From positions 1-34,404 of the forward strand of contig CANRPD010000019.1 of the NCBI GenBank assembly GCA_947632385.1: a stretch of 34,404 bases of DNA, written 5' to 3'. Position numbers and translations under genes: made by a program. Of this stretch, positions 16,003 to 25,096 are shown one piece after another. Numbering within the stretch: position 1 is the first letter of the stretch; each line of letters opens with the position of its first letter. Below the pieces are notes generated by a model. That model saw only the letters and a program-made list of their open reading frames with translations. It was not told where the DNA came from and searched no databases. The DNA is from an uncultured Clostridia bacterium. GTDB lineage: Bacteria; Bacillota; Clostridia; Oscillospirales; Acutalibacteraceae.

Positions 16003-17130
16003 CTATCCCCGGCCCGCGCCCCGGGCCACCGCCGCGGCCACCTGCCGCAGCCGAGGCAGGGCGTATTGGAAAAAGGACCGGTACGCCGAACAGTAGTAGT
16101 TGCCGGGTCCCTCCGGCAGCGGCGGTTCCCGGTCCCGGCGGCAGCCGCCCCGGCACAACGGCCCATAGGGGCAGGTGCGGCACGCCTCCCGCCCGGCCCG
16201 GGAGGTCTCCACAAACCGCCGGGCTGCGGCCGTCTCCCGCAGGGCGGCAAAGTCATCCCCCTGCACCGTGCCCAGCCGCCAGGGGTCCAGGCAGTAGAAA
16301 TCGCAGGGGTACACCGAGCCGTCGGCCTCCACCACGTGCTGCACCGTACATTCCCCAAAGAGGGCGCAGCTCTCCGGCGGGCGGCCCAGCAGCAGCCCCA
16401 CCAGGTTCTCGAAATACCGGATGTACACGAACTGCCCCTGGGTCACGTCCCGGTACCACAGGTCGAACAGCGTCCGGAGGAAGGCCCCGTACGCCTCCGG
16501 GGTGAGGGAATAGTCCGCCGTGCCCCGGGGCACGCCCAGGGGATCCAGGCAGGGGATGTACTGCTGATACAGCAGGCCGGACCGCCGGAAGAACCGGTAG
16601 ATCCGGGGGATGGCCGCTGCCACCTGCCCGGTGACCACCGTGAGCACGTTCACGTCCACTCCGCGGCTCTTGAGCAGCTGGGCGGCCCGCAGCGCCCGGC
16701 TGTAGGAGCCGCCCCCCGCCGCGTCCACCCGGTTCCCGTCGTGGAGGTCCTTGGGCCCGTCCAGGGAGAGCCCCACCAGAAAGCGGTTCTCCCCCAGGAA
16801 GGCAGCCCAGTCCTCGTCGATGAGCAGCCCGTTGGTCTGCAGGGCATTGGTGATGCGGGCGTGGTGGACGTTGTACCGCTGCTGCAGCTCCACGGCCCGG
16901 CGGAAGAAATCCAGCCCCCGCAGGGTGGGCTCCCCGCCCTGAAAGCCGAAGGCGCAGGTCCGGGTGGCATAGGCCAGGGCCTTGCGGATCACCGTCTCCA
17001 GCGTCCCTTCGGACATGACCCCGCAGGAGGCCACGGCCCGGTGCTCCTGCTCGTCGTGATAGAAGCAGTACCGGCACTGCAGGTTGCAGGCGCCCGAAAC
17101 GGGCTTGATGAGCAGACTCAGCGAGGGCAT
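16003..17130 (-). CDS. Radical SAM/SPASM enzyme, anaerobic sulfatase-maturase (anSME) type
   Basis: The product is 375 residues, the anSME length. The radical SAM cluster is CNLQCRYC (Cys15, 19, 22), followed by GFQGGEPTLRG (SAM contact). The C-terminal SPASM region has the cysteine order seen in anSMEs: CALFGEC, then YPCDFYC (with the Asp of the family's YPCD motif), CRTCPYGPLCRGGC, and a last Cys in YYCSAY. Known anSMEs oxidise a Cys or Ser of sulfatases to formylglycine. No sulfatase lies in the window; the upstream genes are an amino-acid permease (37-base gap) and a C-S lyase. So the target is either a distant sulfatase or a different protein. AAAGGAG supports the start. It ends before the shared terminator at 15904. 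Confidence 0.88.
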   Translation of the reverse strand: MPSLSLLIKPVSGACNLQCRYCFYHDEQEHRAVASCGVMSEGTLETVIRKALAYATRTCAFGFQGGEPTLRGLDFFRRAVELQQRYNVHHARITNALQTNGLLIDEDWAAFLGENRFLVGLSLDGPKDLHDGNRVDAAGGGSYSRALRAAQLLKSRGVDVNVLTVVTGQVAAAIPRIYRFFRRSGLLYQQYIPCLDPLGVPRGTADYSLTPEAYGAFLRTLFDLWYRDVTQGQFVYIRYFENLVGLLLGRPPESCALFGECTVQHVVEADGSVYPCDFYCLDPWRLGTVQGDDFAALRETAAARRFVETSRAGREACRTCPYGPLCRGGCRRDREPPLPEGPGNYYCSAYRSFFQYALPRLRQVAAAVARGAGRG

Positions 17131-17167
17131 GGGCAGGGCTCCTTTCCCACCGGGGAATGCGTTTCGG

Positions 17168-18502
17168 TCACTGCCCGGAGATCTCCCGGACCTTCTTCTC
17201 CCGCAGCCAGGCGTACACGATGACCACCGCGCTGAAGATCAGCATCATCTGCCAGGCGCTGGAGATGTCGCTGAAGTTGAGGATGGCCGCCACGATGTAG
17301 CCGATCAGCGCCACGGTGGTCAGCACGAACAGCAGGGGCTTCTTGATCTTGAAGGAGGAATGCTCCATGGCCACGGGGTTCTTCTTGTAGATCAGGTACC
17401 CGGTGAAGATGGGGAACAGCACGTAGATGAGGGAAACGCCGTTGCCCAGGCGGGCGATGGTGCTGATATCCAGCCCCGTGAGGATGGGGATGGCCCCGAT
17501 GATGTAGAACACCGTCAGCAGCACCCAGGGGGTGCCCCGCTTGCTGATGGCCGCCGCCTGCCGGGGCAGCCAGCCCTCCTCCGCGGCGATGAGCAGGCCC
17601 TTGGTGCACCAGGTGAAGGTGGCGTTCAGGGTGGAGGCCACCGCGAACATGCCGCCGCCCACGATGAAGAACACGTGCAGGGCCTTGGGGAAGATGGCCT
17701 CAGACACCAGCACCAGGCTCTGGTCCGCCACCTGCTCGATGGGCAGCACGCCCACCGCTACCACGCCGATGAAGGCATACAGCACCGCCACGGCCAGGGT
17801 ACTGAAGATCATGGCCCGGGGCAGGTCCCGGCCGGGGTCCTTCATCTCGCCCCCCAGCTCCGAGAGGAACTCCGCGCCGCCGGTGGCAAAGGTCAGCAGG
17901 CTGGCACCGGTCATAAAGCTCAAAAACCCGTTGGGCATGATGGCGTCCATCCCGCCGGAGAACACGGACCAGTCCACCTTGGGCAAGCCAAAGCCGATGA
18001 ACAGCACCATGGCCGCCACCAGCACGAACACCATCACGTTCTGCAGCTTGGCGGCGATGTCCACCCCCAGCACGTTCATCAAAAAGCACAGTGTCAGGAT
18101 GCCGAAGGCCACCCAGGTCTCGTTGAGCCCCGGCACCAGGCTGCAGGCGTACTCCGCAAAGGTGATGGCGAACATGGCCAGCACCAGCTGTCCCGCCACC
18201 AGCAGCGCCAGGTAGAAGAACCCGGTCTTTTTGCCGATGTAGTCCCGCACGTAGGTATACATGCCCCCGGTGGCCGGCACGGCGCTTCCCAGCACCGCCA
18301 GCACCAGGTTGGGGCAGATGACCAGCACCGCCGCCACCAGGAACGCCAGCGGCGTCCCCGCGCCGGTGAGGGCGATGGTGATGCCCGTCAGGGCCATGAT
18401 CCCCGAGCCGATGATCTGCCCGATGCCGATGCCCATGAGATCCCCCAGGCCCAGCACCTTTTTCAGTCCGTTCTGTTCGTTTTTGCCGTTTGGTCCGCTC
18501 AT
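17168..18502 (-). CDS. APC superfamily amino-acid permease
   Basis: The product is 444 residues with about 12 membrane helices. The first helix carries IGIGQIIGSGIMALTG (25-40), the broken helix of APC transporters that binds the amino-acid backbone. Later helices include GASLLTFATGGAEFLSELGGEM, the usual helix 6 region. The ATG overlaps the stop of the C-S lyase gene (ATGA, 18499-18502) and has its own AGGAGG inside that gene. It is therefore translationally coupled to a sulfur amino-acid lyase. Uptake of a sulfur-containing amino acid or conjugate is the simplest reading, not proven. Confidence 0.9.
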   Translation of the reverse strand: MSGPNGKNEQNGLKKVLGLGDLMGIGIGQIIGSGIMALTGITIALTGAGTPLAFLVAAVLVICPNLVLAVLGSAVPATGGMYTYVRDYIGKKTGFFYLALLVAGQLVLAMFAITFAEYACSLVPGLNETWVAFGILTLCFLMNVLGVDIAAKLQNVMVFVLVAAMVLFIGFGLPKVDWSVFSGGMDAIMPNGFLSFMTGASLLTFATGGAEFLSELGGEMKDPGRDLPRAMIFSTLAVAVLYAFIGVVAVGVLPIEQVADQSLVLVSEAIFPKALHVFFIVGGGMFAVASTLNATFTWCTKGLLIAAEEGWLPRQAAAISKRGTPWVLLTVFYIIGAIPILTGLDISTIARLGNGVSLIYVLFPIFTGYLIYKKNPVAMEHSSFKIKKPLLFVLTTVALIGYIVAAILNFSDISSAWQMMLIFSAVVIVYAWLREKKVREISGQ

Positions 18503-19683
18503 ACCGATCCCTCCTGTTCGATTGGTTCCAGCGCCCGCCGGATGCAGTCCAGCCCCGCCCGCAGCTGCGCCCGGGGACAGGCCACGTTCATCCGCACGAA
18601 CCCGTCATAGCCGCTGCCATAGGCGCTGCCCGCGTTGAGCCCCGCCCCGGCCTGGGCGATGCGTTCCACCAGCTCCGCGCTGCTCTTGCCATAGGCGGTC
18701 ATGTCCAGCCACAGCAGATAGGTCCCCTGGGGCTCGGCCATGTGCACCCGGGGCAGGTGCTCCCGGAGGTACGCTTCCACGATCTCCGCGTTCCCGGTGA
18801 GGAACGCCTGCTGCTCGTCCACCCAGGCGTCCCCGTCGGCATAGGCGGCCTTCACCGCCTCCATGCCCAGGGTGTTGGGCACGAAGAGGTACCGCGCAAA
18901 GAGATACGCCCGGTACCGATCCCGCAGCCTGTCCCCCGGGATGATGAGGTTGGAGGTCTCCAGCCCAGCGATATTGAAGGTCTTGCTGCAGCTGGTGCAC
19001 ACGATAAGCTGCTCGGCCACCTCCCCAAACTGCCCCATGGTCACGTGCTCCCGGTCCCCCAGGGTCAGGTCCCAGTGGATCTCGTCGCTGACGATGACGA
19101 TGTCGTGCCCTTGGCAGATGGCCGCCACCTGGGCCAGCTCCTCCCGGGTCCACACCCGGCAGACGGGGTTGTGGGGGCTGCACAGCAGCAGCATCTGGGC
19201 GCCGTCCTCCACCAGCCGCCGCAGGCCCTCCAGGTCCATGCGGTAGCCCGCCTCGTCCCGGATCAGCGGGTTCTCCAGCTTTTTCCGTCCCGCCGCCTGG
19301 ATCACCGAGTAGAACGGGTCGTACACCGGCGGCTGCACGATCACCCCGGCCCCCGGCCGGGTCAGCGCCTCGATGGCGTGGCACATGGCCGGCACGATGC
19401 CCCCCGTGGGCACGATCCAGTCCGGCTGCACCGTCCACCCGTGGCGCCGGGCGCACCACCCCGCCACCGCGGCGGTGTAGGCCTCCTCCACGTCCGTATA
19501 GCCGATGATCCCCTGCTGCACCCGGGCCGTCAGCGCCGCCACGATGGGCTCATAGGTCCGGTAGTCCGCGTCCGCGATGGAAAAAGGCAGCAGGCCGCTT
19601 TTCCCGCCGTAGTCCATCTCCTGAAAATCCCACTTGATGCAGGCGGTGCCTCTGCGGTCCACCGCCCGGTCGAACCCTGTCAT
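18499..19683 (-). CDS. PatB/MalY-type pyridoxal-phosphate C-S lyase
   Basis: The product is 394 residues from ATG 19683. MalY/PatB features run in order: VDRRGTACIKWDF at the start, FSIADADYRT, PTGGIVPAM, SPHNPV (169-174), SDEIHWDL (Asp200) and the Schiff-base Lys234 in SCSKTFNIAG. The family cleaves cystathionine or S-conjugates of cysteine to pyruvate, ammonia and a thiol. The usual HNPVGRVW reads HNPVCRVW here, so the Gly is replaced by Cys; the effect is unknown. Its own promoter is at 19730-19758. It is the first gene of a three-gene operon with a permease and a radical SAM enzyme. Further in-frame ATG upstream lies beyond the promoter and is rejected. Confidence 0.92.
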   Translation of the reverse strand: MTGFDRAVDRRGTACIKWDFQEMDYGGKSGLLPFSIADADYRTYEPIVAALTARVQQGIIGYTDVEEAYTAAVAGWCARRHGWTVQPDWIVPTGGIVPAMCHAIEALTRPGAGVIVQPPVYDPFYSVIQAAGRKKLENPLIRDEAGYRMDLEGLRRLVEDGAQMLLLCSPHNPVCRVWTREELAQVAAICQGHDIVIVSDEIHWDLTLGDREHVTMGQFGEVAEQLIVCTSCSKTFNIAGLETSNLIIPGDRLRDRYRAYLFARYLFVPNTLGMEAVKAAYADGDAWVDEQQAFLTGNAEIVEAYLREHLPRVHMAEPQGTYLLWLDMTAYGKSSAELVERIAQAGAGLNAGSAYGSGYDGFVRMNVACPRAQLRAGLDCIRRALEPIEQEGSV

Positions 19684-19729
19684 GTGTCGATCCCTCCGTT
19701 TCGCTTCTGGGGTGGGTCTTGTCCCTTCC

Positions 19730-19758
19730 AGTGTACCACAGCCGCCCCCAAATTGCAA
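19730..19758 (-). promoter_or_regulatory. Sigma-A promoter of the C-S lyase operon
   Basis: Minus strand: TTGCAA (19758-19753), 17-base spacer, TACACT (19735-19730). It is back to back with the TIR promoter. Confidence 0.65.
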
Positions 19759-19788
19759 TCCGCTTTTCCCCCTCCGCAGCCCGCCGTA

Positions 19789-19818
19789 TTGACACCCTTC
19801 CCCCGGGGATGGTATACT
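19789..19818 (+). promoter_or_regulatory. Sigma-A promoter of the TIR-propeller gene
   Basis: TTGACA (19789-19794), 18-base spacer, TATACT (19813-19818), followed by GGAGG eight bases before the ATG at 19859. The hexamers are near consensus, suggesting constitutive expression. Confidence 0.75.
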
Positions 19819-19858
19819 GGTCTCGACTGAAAACGGCACTGTTTCGGAGGCCAGACCC

Positions 19859-22800
19859 ATGGAACTGCACTACAACGCATTCATCTCCTACCGCCACGCC
19901 CCCCTGGACATCCGCATCGCCACGGAGATCCAGCGCCGGCTGGAGCGCTACCCCGTGCCCCGGGAGATCCAGAAGCAGACGGGGAAAAAGCGCATCGAGC
20001 GCATCTTCCGGGACAAGGAGGAGCTGCCCATCACCAGCGACCTCAACGACGACATCGGCGAGGCCCTGCGCCACTCGGATTTCCTCATCGTCATCTGCTC
20101 CACCAACACCGCCTCCTCTGCCTGGGTCCGCCGGGAGATCGAGACGTTCCTCATGACCCACGACCGCCGGCAGGTCCTCACCGTGCTGGCGGACGGCGAG
20201 CCCCAGGACGTCATCCCGGACCTGCTGCGCAGCGAGGAGATCCAGCTCCCCGGCCCGGACGGGACCCTCATCCCCCAGCGCCGGGAGATCGAGCCCCTCT
20301 CCTGCGACTACCGCCTGCGGCGCTCCCGGGCCCGCCGGGAGGAGCTGCCCCGGCTGGCGGCGGCCCTGCTGGGCTGCGCCTATGACGACCTGCGCCAGCG
20401 CCAGCGCCGGCGGCGGGTGCGGCGGCTGGTGGCGGGCTTCACCGCCGCCCTGGTCCTGGTGTCCGGCATCGCCGCCTATGCCCTGGACCGCGCCTGGGTC
20501 ATCGCCCGGCAGGCCGAGGAGATCGAAGCCCAGTACCGCAACACCCTCATCACCCAGTCCCGGTACCTGGCGGAAAAATCCGGGGAGCTCCTGGCCCAGG
20601 GGGACCGCATGGGGGCCCTGCAGGTGGCCCTGGCCGGCCTGCCTGCGGGCTCGGCGGACGATTCCCGGCCTCTGGTCACCGAGGCACTCTTTGCCCTGAA
20701 CAACGCCGTCTACCCCTACCACATCGCCCAGTCCGACGAATTCCTGGCCAAATGCACCCTGGAGACCGAGTCCCGCGCCCGGGCCTGGGACGATTCCGAC
20801 GACCTCCAGTGCCTGAGCCCCGCCGGGGCCCGGTGGCCCACCGCCGACGGCAGCGGCCAGCTCACCGTCTTCGACCTGGACACCGACGCCCCCCTGGCGG
20901 TCCTCAGCCCCCAGGCCGTCCTCCCCGATGCGCCGGAGGCCGTGTTCCTCAGCGCCGCCTTCTGCTCCGAGGACCGCCTGGTGCTCACCCTCTCCGCCGG
21001 CGTGGTCTGCTGGGACCTGTCCGCCGCCCAGCCCTGCTGGACCCTCCCCGCCCAGACCCCCTGGGCGGGGGCCGTCACCCAGGCGGACCCGGAGGCGGGC
21101 CGCATCACCGCCGCCTGCTGGGACGGTGAGACCTGCTGCATCGCCCAGCTGGATGCCGCCACGGGTCGCGAGCGCTGGGCCCGCACCGCCCCCCTGCCCG
21201 CCGCGGGGCTCTTTGGCCGCTCCGCCTGCCTGGCCGTGTCCCCCTCGGGGGAGCAGGCCGCCGTGGGCTTTGGGGACAACGCTTTTGGTTCCCCGGAAGC
21301 AGCCCCCGCCCCCACGCTGCTGGTGGCGGCGGCAGATGTGGACACCGTGCGCGCCCTGACCCCGGAGAAGACCGACGTGGCGGCCCTCACGTACCTGGAC
21401 GAAGACCGGCTGTGCGTCCTCACCGCCGACCTGGGCATGGCCGACGCCCTGGACCCCGCCTTCCCCTTTGCCGTGGCGGTGTACGGCCCGGACAGCGACA
21501 CGCCCCTCTGGTCCACCCCGGGGGAGGTGCTGGCCCACCGCCCCGTGGGGGATGAAGCCCTGCCCGCCCGGTCCCTGCAGCGGTGGACCCGGGACCTGGA
21601 CGCCGGCCCCGAGGACCTGGTGCTGGTCCAGCTGGCGGGGCAGCTGCTCCTGCTGTCCCCGGAGGACGGCGAGGTCCTGCGGACGGCAGATTTCCCCGAC
21701 GACGTGTTCTCCGTCGCCCCCTACGACGTGGGGACGCTGTTCGTGGCCCTGCGCAGCGGCCAGCTCATGCTCTACCAGCCGGTGGGGGAGATCACCGGCC
21801 CCATGGGCAGCGTCTCCGGGGCCCTGCGCAGCGCCGCCTGGGTGCCCCAGCGGGGGGAATTCCTCCTGCCCCTGGCGGATTCCCAGCAGATCGTGGTGAT
21901 GAGCGACCGCCTAGAGGACGAGAGCCTGGCCACCGTGGAGCTCCATTCCATCGCCCAGGCGGACTACGCCGCCGGCCCCGATTGGGAGATCCGGGTCCTC
22001 CGGGAGGCAACGGACGAAGACGGGCTGCAGCAGCGGCTGCTGTTCTACCGGCCCCGGGCCGCCGAACCCTTTGCCGCCACCACAGCCGATGGGCAGATCC
22101 TGGGCTGGCAGGTCCTCCCCGATGAAACGGGCCCGGAGCGCTGCTGCTTCCTGTGCAAACAGGCGGACACCGTCTCCCTGTGCCTCTGGGATCTCCCCCA
22201 AGACCGGCTGCAGGCCAGCTGGGACCTGGGGGTGTCCTCGGCGGAGCTGGTGGGCCTCTGGCAGGAGCAGGCGGTGGTGCGCTCCGGCACCCAGCTCCTC
22301 GCCATCGACCTCCAGACCGGCGATGAACGCACCCTGGCGCTGGACGCTCTCCCCGCCGCCACGGCCTTCTCCCCGGCGGGGGACACCCTGGCCCTGCTCA
22401 GCGGCCTGGGCCTGCGCCTGCTGGATCTGGACGCCTGGACCTGGCGGGACCTGTCGGAAGACCTGGCTGCGCTCCACAGCGACCCCTACCCCAGCACCCC
22501 CTGCCTCGCCTTCTCTCCCGATGGCGGCCGGCTGGCCGTCTGGGCCGGGGGCGAAGCCTGCATCTTGGACCTCTCCGCCGGCACCATCGCCCAGCGCCTG
22601 CCCATCCCCTGCCGCAGCGGGGGCAAGGGCCTGTTCCTCACTGACCGGATCCTGCTGGTGTACGGGGATTCCGGCCGTCTCACCACCTGGGATCTGGACA
22701 CTCAGGCCGTGGTGATGGAGGACGCCGCCGTGCTGGACGCCGCCCCGGACCTCCAGCAGGGGGACGGCCGGTTCCGGGCCCGCAGCGCCACGGACAGCTT

Positions 22801-23059
22801 CCTCTACACCTTCGAGCCCACGGGCCGCTTCGCCCGGTATCTGGGGGCCCGGCACGCCTGCCTCAGCCCCTCCGGCTCGGAGGTCCTGAGCCTGCGCAAC
22901 GCCTACGGCGCGGGCAACGCCATTTCCCTCATCGAGGACACCGGGTTTTCGGTCTATCCCCTCTACTCCCTGGACGAGCTGGTGGCCAAAGCCACCGCCC
23001 TGCTGGACGGCCGGACCCTCTCCCCCGCCGACAAGCTCCGGTACTTTATCGAGGGCTGA
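19859..23059 (+). CDS. TIR domain - membrane helix - beta-propeller protein
   Basis: The product is 1066 residues. Residues 1-150 are a TIR domain: YNAFISYRH at strand A, a BB-loop region near 45-60, and SSAWVRREIETFL. Glu93 aligns with the catalytic Glu in WVHKEIVTAL of human SARM1, so NAD-cleaving activity is possible. A basic stretch (RQRRRRVRR, 181-189) precedes one membrane helix (about 190-208), so by the positive-inside rule the TIR faces the cytoplasm. Then comes a helical linker (211-285) of the kind that precedes WD40 blades in bacterial STAND proteins (SRYLAEKSGELLAQGDRMGA). Last is a long beta-rich region (about 290-1050) with blade-like repeats such as GQLTVFDLDTD, GRLTTWDLDTQ and LAFSPDGGRLAVW, predicted outside. 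No nucleotide-binding STAND module separates the two ends. It has a single-gene promoter and terminator. Sensing outside and signalling inside is an inference. Confidence 0.88.
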   Translation: MELHYNAFISYRHAPLDIRIATEIQRRLERYPVPREIQKQTGKKRIERIFRDKEELPITSDLNDDIGEALRHSDFLIVICSTNTASSAWVRREIETFLMTHDRRQVLTVLADGEPQDVIPDLLRSEEIQLPGPDGTLIPQRREIEPLSCDYRLRRSRARREELPRLAAALLGCAYDDLRQRQRRRRVRRLVAGFTAALVLVSGIAAYALDRAWVIARQAEEIEAQYRNTLITQSRYLAEKSGELLAQGDRMGALQVALAGLPAGSADDSRPLVTEALFALNNAVYPYHIAQSDEFLAKCTLETESRARAWDDSDDLQCLSPAGARWPTADGSGQLTVFDLDTDAPLAVLSPQAVLPDAPEAVFLSAAFCSEDRLVLTLSAGVVCWDLSAAQPCWTLPAQTPWAGAVTQADPEAGRITAACWDGETCCIAQLDAATGRERWARTAPLPAAGLFGRSACLAVSPSGEQAAVGFGDNAFGSPEAAPAPTLLVAAADVDTVRALTPEKTDVAALTYLDEDRLCVLTADLGMADALDPAFPFAVAVYGPDSDTPLWSTPGEVLAHRPVGDEALPARSLQRWTRDLDAGPEDLVLVQLAGQLLLLSPEDGEVLRTADFPDDVFSVAPYDVGTLFVALRSGQLMLYQPVGEITGPMGSVSGALRSAAWVPQRGEFLLPLADSQQIVVMSDRLEDESLATVELHSIAQADYAAGPDWEIRVLREATDEDGLQQRLLFYRPRAAEPFAATTADGQILGWQVLPDETGPERCCFLCKQADTVSLCLWDLPQDRLQASWDLGVSSAELVGLWQEQAVVRSGTQLLAIDLQTGDERTLALDALPAATAFSPAGDTLALLSGLGLRLLDLDAWTWRDLSEDLAALHSDPYPSTPCLAFSPDGGRLAVWAGGEACILDLSAGTIAQRLPIPCRSGGKGLFLTDRILLVYGDSGRLTTWDLDTQAVVMEDAAVLDAAPDLQQGDGRFRARSATDSFLYTFEPTGRFARYLGARHACLSPSGSEVLSLRNAYGAGNAISLIEDTGFSVYPLYSLDELVAKATALLDGRTLSPADKLRYFIEG

Positions 23060-23075
23060 CCGCGCACTTCAACCC

Positions 23076-23103
23076 GCCGCCTGCGGTCTGCAGGCGGCTT
23101 TTT
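23076..23103 (+). terminator. Intrinsic terminator of the TIR gene
   Basis: GCCGCCTGC (23076-23084), loop GGTCT, GCAGGCGGC (23090-23098), then TTTTT. Perfect 9-bp stem 17 bases after the stop. Confidence 0.9.
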
Positions 23104-23200
23104 GCGCTCTGTTTGGACAGAAACCGGCCCAGACCCTGCCGGGACCGGGCCGCTGGGGGCGTTTTGGGGGCCGGAACTATACCGGAACGGCCCCCCAAGG

Positions 23201-24973
23201 CTACCGGTCCGCAGGCGGGTCCTCCGGGGCAAAGAGGGCGGTGACGTTGGCGTAGTCGTAGGACTTGAGCAGGCCGGGGCGGGCCTGGGGCAGGGTGTCC
23301 AGCTCGTCCCAGGGCACCAGGCAGGCGTAGCGCTTTTGGGCCTCCCGCTTGGTGATGCAGCCGGTGACCTCCGCGGGGGTCAGCTCCTCCCGGGGCAGCA
23401 GCGTCCAGCCGTGGGTGTACTGGAAGGTGTTCCACCGCAGGTGCTCATACTGGGCCAGCCGCCAGAAGGCCGCCTCCTGCCGGTCCGGTGGGAGCTTGGC
23501 CGCGTTGGGCGACAGGAGCAGCTTGTTGGGCACGTCCCACACCACGGCCCGGTTGGCGTTTTGCAGATAGGTGCCCAGGCGGCTCCACTCCGGGGCAAAG
23601 AGGCTCTGCTGCCGGTACTGCCGGTGGGTCTCCTCCGCCCGGCGGTCGGTGGCCCGCTCCACCAGCTCGGCAAAGGTGAACTGGGAGGCGTTGCTCTGCA
23701 GGAACACGCCCCCGGACTCCCGGGAGAGGAACTCCACGCTGCCCTCCGCCTGCTCGAGCAGGGCCACCACCAGCTGGGGCTGGTCCGTTTCCAGGCCGTG
23801 GCGGCGGAACAGCCGCACCAGGCGCATGGCCAGCTCCAGGTTGAACCGGGTGTCCTCCGTGGCGATGAGGACCTGGTCCAGGGTGGCGAGACGCCCCAGC
23901 ACCGCCCGGATGCAGGCCTCGGAATCCGGCGCGGCGCTCAGCCACGTGAAGGCCGGCTCCCGCAGGATCTGGGGCACGTCCAGGGCAAAGGCGGCCTTGC
24001 GGCGGTCCAGGTCCCGGTCCGCGATGAGCACGTCCAGGCCCCGGCCGTCGGGGGCAGCGGTGGCAAAGGAGGCGTTTTCCCAGGTGGAGAGGAGGAATTC
24101 CCGGCTCAACGCCCCAAAGCCCAAAATGCACAGGGAGAAGGGCCGGGCGGGCTCCCACACGTCCTCCCGGAAGGCGCCGGAGGCCCGGGCCTGCAGGGCC
24201 TTCAGCGGCCGGTGATCCAGCAGGAAGGAGCGGATGAGCTGCTGCTCCCGGGAGACCAGGTAGGCGTCCAGGTGGGGGTAGCAGAGGTCCTCAAACCGCA
24301 GCAGATCGTTGTCCAGATAGGCGGTGACGTGGAGCTCCGGCAGGCGCTCCCCCACCCGGTCCAGCTCATCCAGGCGGTGGAGGTTGTTGTTTTTGCCGTC
24401 GGGCAGCAGGAGGATGCGGTACCGCTTGCCGGGGCGGAGGAATTTTTCCCAGGGGCGGGTCTCCGCCACGGCCCGGAGGTCGGCGCTCTCGTCTGCCTCC
24501 TTTTGGGGCACGAAGATCACCGCGGCCCGGGGCTCTTTTTTGCGGATCTCGGCGATCATGGCCCGGGCGCCGGGCACCTTGCCGCAGACCACGTAGATCT
24601 CCCGGCGAAAGCAGGTGCGCAGGCGGTTGACGAGGGCCGAAAACGCCCGGTGGAAGAACACCACCAGCACCGTCCGGACGGTGTAGAGGGACATGAGGTA
24701 GAACAGCAGCGTCAGCGCCGGGTCGTCGAACCGGGAGAGGTCCGCGCCAAAGGCCATGGCCTTGGGGGCGTCGTAGGCGCAGCGCAGCAGCAGGGTGAGG
24801 CACCCAGCCGGGGTGGTCTCGGGCGTCAACCGGGCAAAAAAGTACAGCGGAATGATGAACAGGTAGGTGAACCCCATGAGCAGGAAGCTGCGCACCCGCA
24901 CCGAACGCTTGCGCAGCAGCACCGTGAGCAGGACCATGCCTGCCAAATAGCCCAGCAAAATCAGCATCGTCAT
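23201..24973 (-). CDS. Membrane protein with two Rossmann-like domains and a C-terminal RyR domain
   Basis: The product is 590 residues. Three membrane helices (about 3-20, 29-47, 84-108) are followed by a TrkA-N-like Rossmann segment (REIYVVCGKVPGARAMIAEI, about 124-143). A second nucleotide-binding-type fold follows (CILGFGALSREFLL near 282-295, then LIADRDLDR). The C-terminal part (about 500-575) matches the RyR repeat domain: AQYEHLRWNTFQYTHGW, then RYACLVPWDELD and KSYDYANV. RyR domains occur in animal ryanodine receptors and in scattered bacterial proteins of unknown role. There is no ion-selectivity filter, so a channel function is not supported. Start: AGGAG lies four bases before this ATG or ten before an ATG at 24967. 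The gene is convergent with the TIR gene and has a perfect consensus promoter. A G/C hairpin (23166-23195) follows, without a U-tract. Confidence 0.8.
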   Translation of the reverse strand: MTMLILLGYLAGMVLLTVLLRKRSVRVRSFLLMGFTYLFIIPLYFFARLTPETTPAGCLTLLLRCAYDAPKAMAFGADLSRFDDPALTLLFYLMSLYTVRTVLVVFFHRAFSALVNRLRTCFRREIYVVCGKVPGARAMIAEIRKKEPRAAVIFVPQKEADESADLRAVAETRPWEKFLRPGKRYRILLLPDGKNNNLHRLDELDRVGERLPELHVTAYLDNDLLRFEDLCYPHLDAYLVSREQQLIRSFLLDHRPLKALQARASGAFREDVWEPARPFSLCILGFGALSREFLLSTWENASFATAAPDGRGLDVLIADRDLDRRKAAFALDVPQILREPAFTWLSAAPDSEACIRAVLGRLATLDQVLIATEDTRFNLELAMRLVRLFRRHGLETDQPQLVVALLEQAEGSVEFLSRESGGVFLQSNASQFTFAELVERATDRRAEETHRQYRQQSLFAPEWSRLGTYLQNANRAVVWDVPNKLLLSPNAAKLPPDRQEAAFWRLAQYEHLRWNTFQYTHGWTLLPREELTPAEVTGCITKREAQKRYACLVPWDELDTLPQARPGLLKSYDYANVTALFAPEDPPADR

Positions 24974-25041
24974 CGATCTCCTCTCTGCAAAAAAGGCCGG
25001 GAAACGGTCCGGAAAGGGCCAAAACAGGCCTCTCTACGGTC

Positions 25042-25070
25042 ATTATAGAGAACCCGGGCGCGGTTGTCAA
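25042..25070 (-). promoter_or_regulatory. Perfect-consensus sigma-A promoter of the RyR gene
   Basis: Minus strand: TTGACA (25070-25065), 17-base spacer, TATAAT (25047-25042). Both hexamers and the spacer are exact consensus, the strongest promoter in the window. It drives a leader of about 60 bases. Confidence 0.85.
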
Positions 25071-25096
25071 TCGAACGGGGTTGGAAGTGCGGGGGC

